The notes below the pieces were generated by a model. That model did no database searches, was not told where the DNA came from, and saw only the letters and a list, made by a program, of their open reading frames with translations. The position numbers were made by a program, and so were the translations under genes. Of a DNA stretch of 6,988 nt, positions 1 through 4,223 are shown one piece after another. Location of the stretch: positions 1 to 6,988 of the forward strand of contig CAAGEB010000047.1 in NCBI GenBank assembly GCA_900768705.1, given 5' to 3'. The stretch's first letter is position 1; each line of letters opens with the position of its first letter. Source of the stretch: Oscillospiraceae bacterium (lineage in GTDB: Bacteria; Bacillota; Clostridia; Oscillospirales; Ruminococcaceae).

Positions 1-2
1 CG

Positions 3-55
3 AAGCGAAAGCCCAAAGTGACGGCACGGACGCCGTCGCTACAAAGCTTTCGCTT
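3..55. repeat. Two-tier inverted repeat (hairpin) at the window edge
   Basis: A perfect 10-bp outer arm, AAGCGAAAGC (3-12) with GCTTTCGCTT (46-55), encloses an inner stem of about 9 bp (17-25 with 32-40, one G.T wobble) around a 6-base loop at 26-31. No T-tract follows on either strand, so it is not an ordinary intrinsic terminator. It may be the end of a dispersed palindromic element or structured RNA belonging to an upstream gene outside the window. The pairing is read directly from the sequence; its role is unknown. Confidence 0.6.
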
Positions 56-241
56 GTTGACAGAAGCAGACGGCGTGCACTGCTGATTTTATCTCAAACA
101 AGGTTTTTAGAGGTGACCTGAAAATAATATTGACAAAAAACACAGAAATATGTATTGACGCCGTTTTTCCAAATCCGTTGTCCGTTTGAAATCTATTCCG
201 GAACAATTTTGAAAAATTTTTAAAAAAATCTGTAAATCCTA
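56..241. other. Non-coding upstream region of metY
   Basis: No gene is supported here. The stretch becomes strongly A/T-rich towards the promoter, with A- and T-tracts at 207-229 lying just upstream of the -35 box; these could act as a distal UP-like element. An 8-bp palindrome TTCCGGAA sits at 196-203. Three TTGAC-type hexamers (57, 130 and 155) lack convincing -10 partners. A weak stem, AGCAG (65-69) with CTGCT (80-84) followed by GATTTTAT, could be the remnant of a terminator for an upstream gene, but it is short. Confidence 0.4.
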
Positions 242-270
242 TTGACAAATGCCTAGTAATATGATATACT
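242..270 (+). promoter_or_regulatory. Sigma-A promoter of metY, near-consensus with extended -10
   Basis: TTGACA (242-247) is a perfect -35 box, the spacer is exactly 17 bp, and TATACT (265-270) is a -10 box with one mismatch. A TG at 262-263 gives an extended -10 motif. Transcription is predicted to start near 277, leaving a leader of about 77 nt before the metY start codon. This places an in-frame ATG at 249 inside the promoter and so rules it out as the translation start. No operator can be assigned with confidence. Confidence 0.85.
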
Positions 271-281
271 TGCTATATAAA

Positions 282-333
282 CAAAGGCAAATAAAAAAAT
301 CGGAGCCTTGCTTATACGCAGAATGGCTTTCCG
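282..333 (+). promoter_or_regulatory. metY leader with two mutually exclusive hairpins
   Basis: In the predicted leader, AAGGC (284-288) can pair with GCCTT (305-309). Alternatively CGGAGCC (301-307) can pair with GGC plus TCCG (325-327 and 330-333, TT bulged), with a small inner TGC/GCA stem (309-311 with 318-320). The two folds share 305-307 and cannot coexist. The leader is too short for a SAM-I (S-box) riboswitch or a T-box, both common ahead of methionine genes in Firmicutes, and shows none of their motifs. The second hairpin ends 7 nt before the ribosome site, so it would not mask it. A regulatory role is speculative. Confidence 0.3.
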
Positions 334-353
334 TTGAGAAAAGGAGAATAATT

Positions 354-1634
354 ATGGCAGACAAACTTCATTTTGAAACATTACAGGTTCACGCAGGGCA
401 GGAAAGCCCGGATCCCGCTACCGACGCCCGGGCAGTTCCGATTTACGCTTCCACAAGCTATGTTTTCCACGATTCGCAGCACGCAGCCGACCGTTTCGGT
501 CTCCGTGATCCCGGAAACATCTACGGACGGCTTACAAACCCCACCCAGAGCGTATTTGAAGAAAGAATTGCGGCTCTCGAAGGAGGAGTTGCGGCTCTGG
601 CAACCGCTTCCGGTGCTGCGGCAATCACCTACGCAATTCAGGCTCTCGCAAAATCCGGTGAAAACATAGTTGCTTCCGAAACTATTTACGGCGGCACATA
701 CAATCTCCTTGCGCACACACTGCCGCTTTACGGCATATCAACAAAATTCGTAAACCCGGAGCCTGCGGAATTTGAATCGGCTATTGACGAAAACACCAAG
801 GCTTTGTATGTGGAAACTCTCGGAAACCCCAACTCCAATGTGGCAGATATTGAAGAAATAGCAAAAATAGCTCACAAGCACGGAATTCCTCTTGTTGTGG
901 ACAGTACCTTTGCAACACCCTATCTGGTTCGTCCTATTGAGTACGGAGCAGACATTGTGGTTCACTCCGCAACGAAATTCATCGGCGGTCACGGAACTGC
1001 CATCGGCGGTGTAATCATAGACAGCGGAAAATTTGACTGGGCAAAGGACAAGAAATATCCCTGGATTTCCGAAGCTAATCCCTCTTACCATGACATCAGC
1101 TTTACACAGGCTGTAGGAGCGGCAGCGTTTGTTACATACATTCGTGCAATCCTGCTGCGTGATACCGGTGCGACTTTGTCTCCCTTCCATGCGTTCATAT
1201 TCCTCCAGGGTCTGGAAACGCTTTCCCTGCGGGTTGAACGCCATGTTCAGAATGCACTGAAAATCGTGGATTATCTTGTGAAAAATCCCAAGGTTGAAGC
1301 CGTACACCACCCGTCTCTGGAAAGCGAACCTACTCACGCACTTTACAAGAAGTATTTTCCCAACGGCGGAGGCTCCATATTCACCTTTGAGGTTAAAGGC
1401 GGAGAGGCCGAAGCCCGCAAATTTATAGATAATCTGAAAATATTCTCTCTGCTGGCGAATGTTGCCGATGTAAAATCTCTGGTTATTCACCCTGCTTCCA
1501 CAACCCATTCACAGCTTAGCGAGAAAGAGCTTCTGGAACAGGGCATTAAGCCCAATACCATTCGTCTGTCGATTGGCATTGAAAATATCGAAGACCTTAT
1601 CGCCGCTCTGGACGACGCTTTTGCGGCAATCTGA
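354..1634 (+). CDS. metY: O-acetylhomoserine sulfhydrylase (aminocarboxypropyltransferase), PLP-dependent
   Basis: The 426-residue protein belongs to the Cys/Met-metabolism PLP enzymes (fold type I). The family member MetY joins O-acetyl-L-homoserine with sulfide to give L-homocysteine and acetate, the direct-sulfhydrylation route to methionine in the cytoplasm. Visible hallmarks are an N-terminal FETLQVHAGQ block, YGRLTNPT (phosphate-binding region of the neighbouring subunit), SGAAAI, ETLGNPN, a DSTFATP block, and HSATKF with the probable PLP-binding lysine at residue 208. The C-terminal TIRLSIGIE block is also typical. Length and motifs fit MetY better than cystathionine gamma-synthase or beta-lyase, which are nearer 380-400 residues. 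The start is ATG 354, preceded by AAGGAG at 341-346 with 7-nt spacing; the longer frame from 249 overlaps the promoter. It appears to be a single-gene unit with its own strong promoter. Some annotations call this enzyme cysD. Confidence 0.95.
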   Translation: MADKLHFETLQVHAGQESPDPATDARAVPIYASTSYVFHDSQHAADRFGLRDPGNIYGRLTNPTQSVFEERIAALEGGVAALATASGAAAITYAIQALAKSGENIVASETIYGGTYNLLAHTLPLYGISTKFVNPEPAEFESAIDENTKALYVETLGNPNSNVADIEEIAKIAHKHGIPLVVDSTFATPYLVRPIEYGADIVVHSATKFIGGHGTAIGGVIIDSGKFDWAKDKKYPWISEANPSYHDISFTQAVGAAAFVTYIRAILLRDTGATLSPFHAFIFLQGLETLSLRVERHVQNALKIVDYLVKNPKVEAVHHPSLESEPTHALYKKYFPNGGGSIFTFEVKGGEAEARKFIDNLKIFSLLANVADVKSLVIHPASTTHSQLSEKELLEQGIKPNTIRLSIGIENIEDLIAALDDAFAAI

Positions 1635-1662
1635 TTTTGCTTTCTTTCATACTCCCTATAAT

Positions 1663-1699
1663 AAAAAGCAGGCACTTTTGGAAACAAAGGTGCCTGCTT
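1663..1699 (-). terminator. Strong hairpin with T-tract on the minus strand
   Basis: A 15-bp stem (1666-1680 with 1685-1699, one G.T wobble) closes a GAAA tetraloop at 1681-1684. On the + strand the stem is preceded by an A-run and followed by CAGTCTG, so there is no U-tract after metY. Read on the minus strand, the stem is followed by TTTTTATTATA, a canonical intrinsic terminator. It may still act on + transcripts as a 3' end stabiliser or weak terminator, but the sequence favours the minus direction. Confidence 0.6.
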
Positions 1700-1727
1700 C
1701 AGTCTGTCGATAACTCTCATCGGCGGT

Positions 1728-1773
1728 GGGGCGGCAAGCCGCCCCGTCGGGGGTACCCGACCGAAACTTTCGG
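1728..1773. repeat. Three consecutive small GC-rich hairpins between metY and aspS
   Basis: GGGGCGGC (1728-1735) and GCCGCCCC (1738-1745) form a perfect inverted repeat. GTCGGG (1746-1751) pairs with CCCGAC (1756-1761) around GGTA, and CCGAA (1761-1765) pairs with TTCGG (1769-1773) around ACT. They follow one another with no gap, and the third shares base 1761 with the second. The block lies upstream of the aspS promoter, so it is not in the aspS leader. No T-tract follows on the + strand (an A-run does), so terminator function is doubtful. It could be a dispersed palindromic element. Confidence 0.5.
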
Positions 1774-1793
1774 CAAAAAAATGAATTTTCCCC

Positions 1794-1822
1794 TTGAAAA
1801 TGACATAAAAAGATGTTATAAT
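1794..1822 (+). promoter_or_regulatory. Sigma-A promoter of aspS
   Basis: TTGAAA (1794-1799, one mismatch) is followed after a 17-bp spacer by a perfect TATAAT (1817-1822). Transcription should start near 1829, giving a leader of only about 37 nt. That leaves no room for a T-box or other riboswitch, which is notable because clostridial aminoacyl-tRNA synthetase genes often carry T-boxes. The promoter probably also serves the downstream sigma-like gene. Confidence 0.85.
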
Positions 1823-1865
1823 AATTCTGAATGATATAAAAACCGAAATGAAAGAGGTAAATTAT

Positions 1866-3653
1866 ATGGGCATTGTAAGCAATGTTGACAATATGAGCGG
1901 TCTTAAAAGAACCTGCTACTGCGGCGAAGTAACTCTTGAAATGGGCGAAGTAACTCTCGGCGGATTTACAGCCCGGGTTCGTGATAAGGGCGGTATTATT
2001 TTTATTGATCTGAGGGACAGAAGCGGCATTGTACAGCTGGTTTTTGATGAAACCACGGAAAAGTCCGTTTTTGAGAAAGCCAAAACCATCCGCAATGAGG
2101 ATGTTCTTATGGTAAAAGGCAAGGTAAGAGCAAGAGAGAGCGTCAACGCAGATATAAAAACCGGCGGTGTGGAAGTTCTTCCCGAGGAGCTGCGAATTCT
2201 TTCCAGAGCGCAGACTCCGCCCTTTGAAATTGTAAGCAATACCAAAACCAACGAGGAGCTTCGCCTTAAATACCGTTATCTTGATCTGCGCCGCGCTCCG
2301 CTCCAAAACAACATTATTATGCGGCACAAAATTGCAAAGTGCGCAAGAGAATATTTTTACGAGAACGGATTTCTTGAAATTGAAACCCCGATGATGATAA
2401 AATCCACTCCCGAGGGTGCAAGGGACTATATCGTTCCCTCACGAATCCACAACGGAAAGTTCTACGCTCTGCCCCAATCTCCCCAGATGTACAAGCAGCT
2501 GCTGATGATTTCGGGCTTTGACAGATATATTCAGCTTGCCCGCTGCTTCCGTGACGAGGATCTCCGTGCGGACAGGCAGCCGGAATTCACACAGATTGAT
2601 CTGGAAATGTCCTTTGTTGACACCGATGATATTCTGGAATGCCTTGAAGGCTTTGTGAAAAAGCTGTACAAGGATGTGCTGAATGTGGACATTCCTCTCC
2701 CCCTGCCCCGCCTCACCTACGACGACGCTATGAACCGCTACGGCTCCGACAAGCCCGATACCCGCTTCGGAATGGAAATCGCAAACATCTCCGAAACAGT
2801 TAAAAATACCGACTTTGCTGTATTTAAAAACGCTCTTGCGGAGGGAGGCAGCGTTCGTGGAATTGTGGCAAAGAACGCCGCAGACAAGCTCACCCGCAAG
2901 GAAATCGATAAGCTGGCAGAACACGCAAAAGGAATCGGAGCAAAGGGTCTGGCATATATCCGCTGGGTTGAGGACGAACCCAACTGCTCCTTTGCAAAGT
3001 TCCTGAAAGAGGGCGAGCTGGAGGAAATTCTGAAAGCACTGGGCTGCGAAAAGGGCGATGTGGCTCTTATCGTTGCCGATAAGGATAAAATCACCCTGCC
3101 CACTCTGGGAGCCCTGCGCCTTAATGTTGCAAAGAAGCTGGATATCATTCCCGAAGGCTGGAATTTTGTATGGATTACCGAGTTTCCGTTCTTTGAGTAT
3201 GACGAAGAAGCCGGCGAGTGGCTTGCTATGCATCACCCCTTTACTATGCCCCTCGACGAGTGTCTCCCCTATCTGGATACCGACAAAGCCCGTGTCCGTG
3301 CAAAGTGCTATGATCTGGTGCTGAACGGCGTTGAGCTTCTTTCAGGCTCTATGAGAATCAACAACCCCGAGCTTCAGCAGCACATGTTTGAAATGCTGGG
3401 TATGACCGATGATGAAATCAACGCCAAGTTCGGCTTCCTCGTGGACGCCTACAAATACGGTGCGCCTCCTCACGGCGGTGCGGGAATAGGTCTGGACAGA
3501 CTGGCAATGCTGATGTGCGGCTGCGACAGTCTCCGTGATGTGGTGGCATTCCCGAAGGTTCAGAATGCGTCCGAGCTTATGAGCGAAGCTCCTTCCACAG
3601 TATCGGAGGAACAGCTGAAGGAGCTTGGTATTGCTGTTACCAACGAAGAATAA
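1866..3653 (+). CDS. aspS: Aspartyl-tRNA synthetase (bacterial type)
   Basis: The 595-residue cytoplasmic class II synthetase charges tRNA-Asp with aspartate using ATP. The N-terminal OB-fold anticodon-binding domain covers about residues 13-115 (IIFIDLRDRSG block). The class II motifs are clear: motif 1 around ETPMM (Pro 175), motif 2 FRDEDLRADRQPEFTQID from residue 228 (Arg 229), and motif 3 GIGLDRLAML from residue 540 (Arg 545). QSPQMYKQLLM marks the aspartate/ATP site. A GAD insertion domain, typical of bacterial AspRS, lies at about 300-420. Length is normal for the family. ATG 1866 was chosen because AGAGGT (1853-1858) lies at proper distance; the in-frame ATG at 1848 has no ribosome site. 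Residue 41 in the anticodon domain (RDKGG) is lysine, so whether the enzyme charges only tRNA-Asp or also tRNA-Asn cannot be told from this gene alone. Confidence 0.97.
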   Translation: MGIVSNVDNMSGLKRTCYCGEVTLEMGEVTLGGFTARVRDKGGIIFIDLRDRSGIVQLVFDETTEKSVFEKAKTIRNEDVLMVKGKVRARESVNADIKTGGVEVLPEELRILSRAQTPPFEIVSNTKTNEELRLKYRYLDLRRAPLQNNIIMRHKIAKCAREYFYENGFLEIETPMMIKSTPEGARDYIVPSRIHNGKFYALPQSPQMYKQLLMISGFDRYIQLARCFRDEDLRADRQPEFTQIDLEMSFVDTDDILECLEGFVKKLYKDVLNVDIPLPLPRLTYDDAMNRYGSDKPDTRFGMEIANISETVKNTDFAVFKNALAEGGSVRGIVAKNAADKLTRKEIDKLAEHAKGIGAKGLAYIRWVEDEPNCSFAKFLKEGELEEILKALGCEKGDVALIVADKDKITLPTLGALRLNVAKKLDIIPEGWNFVWITEFPFFEYDEEAGEWLAMHHPFTMPLDECLPYLDTDKARVRAKCYDLVLNGVELLSGSMRINNPELQQHMFEMLGMTDDEINAKFGFLVDAYKYGAPPHGGAGIGLDRLAMLMCGCDSLRDVVAFPKVQNASELMSEAPSTVSEEQLKELGIAVTNEE

Positions 3654-3654
3654 T

Positions 3655-4128
3655 ATGAATAAGCAGGAATATAAAAATTTAGCCAATATGGCTTCAAACG
3701 GCGACACCGGAGCTTTTGCAAAACTGTATGAAACCATTTACCGTGAGATGTATTACATTGCTTTGTACTCTCTCGACAATGATTCCGACGCAGTGGAAGC
3801 AGTAACCGGAACAGTCCGTGACGGATTCAAGTCAATTTCCAGACTCAAAAGCGAAAACGCCTATCGGATATTTATGATGAAAACCCTTTGTGCAAGAATA
3901 CGGGCTTTTCAGAAGGAATATAAAAACCAAGGCGGAGCGGAAGCAAAAACAGAAATCTCCCGCAAGCTGGCTTTGCTGCCCGAAGCAGACAGATTGCCCA
4001 CCGTAATGTATATCGCCGCAAAATTCTCGCCGGAGGAAATTGCAGCATTTATCGGCGGCTCTGCAAACGGGATAAGAAAAAGACTGAAAAACGCACTTTA
4101 TACGCTGAATATTACCGAAAAGAGCTAA
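3655..4128 (+). CDS. Divergent ECF-type RNA polymerase sigma factor-like protein
   Basis: A 157-residue protein with the two-domain plan of small sigma-70 (ECF) factors. Residues about 20-88 resemble region 2 (FAKLYETIYREMYYIALYSL, then a DAVEAVTGTV stretch where typical members have a DAEDxVQxTF-like block). Residues about 100-152 resemble region 4, a helix-turn-helix (LLPEADRLPTVMYIAAKFSPEEIAAFIGGSANGIRKRL written in part here: SPEEIAAFIGGSANGIRKRL). The acidic and aromatic residues of region 2.2-2.3 are poorly kept, so core binding or promoter melting may be altered. ATG 3655 starts one base after the aspS stop and has only a weak ribosome site (GAAGAA at 3645-3650), suggesting translational coupling. 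An alternative TTG start at 3631 has AAGGAG (3618-3623) at 7-nt spacing and would add 8 residues overlapping aspS. No promoter of its own is visible. The next gene encodes a one-pass membrane protein that might be its partner. Confidence 0.7.
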   Translation: MNKQEYKNLANMASNGDTGAFAKLYETIYREMYYIALYSLDNDSDAVEAVTGTVRDGFKSISRLKSENAYRIFMMKTLCARIRAFQKEYKNQGGAEAKTEISRKLALLPEADRLPTVMYIAAKFSPEEIAAFIGGSANGIRKRLKNALYTLNITEKS

Positions 4129-4194
4129 GGCAACACCGTAACAGAGGACAGCAGGCGACAAAGGCGTAAGCCGTTAATTATGCGGTGCCGCCTT
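4127..4194 (-). repeat. 68-bp repeat with imperfect terminal inverted repeats, copy 1
   Basis: The ends AAGGCAACACCGTA (4127-4140) and, on the minus strand, AAGGCGGCACCGCA (from 4194) match at 11 of 14 positions, giving a miniature-transposon-like or palindromic-repeat layout. Read on the minus strand, its first 55 bases match the element at 6872-6926 at 45 of 55 positions, without gaps. It carries an internal stem GGC-TTAC-GCC. Its left end overlaps the last two bases of the sigma-like gene's TAA stop codon. No transposase is present and no clear target duplication is seen. It separates the sigma-like gene from the large membrane-protein gene. Confidence 0.75.
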
Positions 4195-4223
4195 GAATTA
4201 TTTTACAAAACAAGGAGCAGAAA

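Noticed and set aside
2..118. Plus-strand frame open from the window edge to a TGA at 116-118
   Set aside because: It could be the tail of an upstream gene, but it runs through the two-tier hairpin, has no recognisable protein sequence and no visible start; not enough to call.
130..158. Second promoter from TTGACA at 130-135
   Set aside because: At 17-bp spacing the -10 position reads TATTGA, matching only three of six bases.
39..248. Minus-strand 69-residue open frame
   Set aside because: Phe- and Lys-rich translation of an A/T-rich spacer, with no ribosome site, family resemblance or supporting context.
249..353. Upstream extension of metY from ATG 249
   Set aside because: It overlaps the -35/-10 promoter and lies before the predicted transcription start; ATG 354 has an ideal ribosome site and matches the family N-terminus.
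738..1508. Long minus-strand frame of 256 codons inside metY
   Set aside because: A shadow of the metY coding sequence; metY is unmistakable and the antisense translation is Cys- and Asn-rich without motifs.
1700..1865. T-box riboswitch ahead of aspS
   Set aside because: The transcript starts near 1829, no AGGGTGGNACCGCG-type T-box sequence is present, and the GC-rich hairpins lie upstream of the promoter.
4195..4223. Separate sigma-A promoter for the large gene
   Set aside because: TTGAAT at 4193-4198 has no TATAAT-like partner at proper spacing; readthrough or another sigma factor is more likely.
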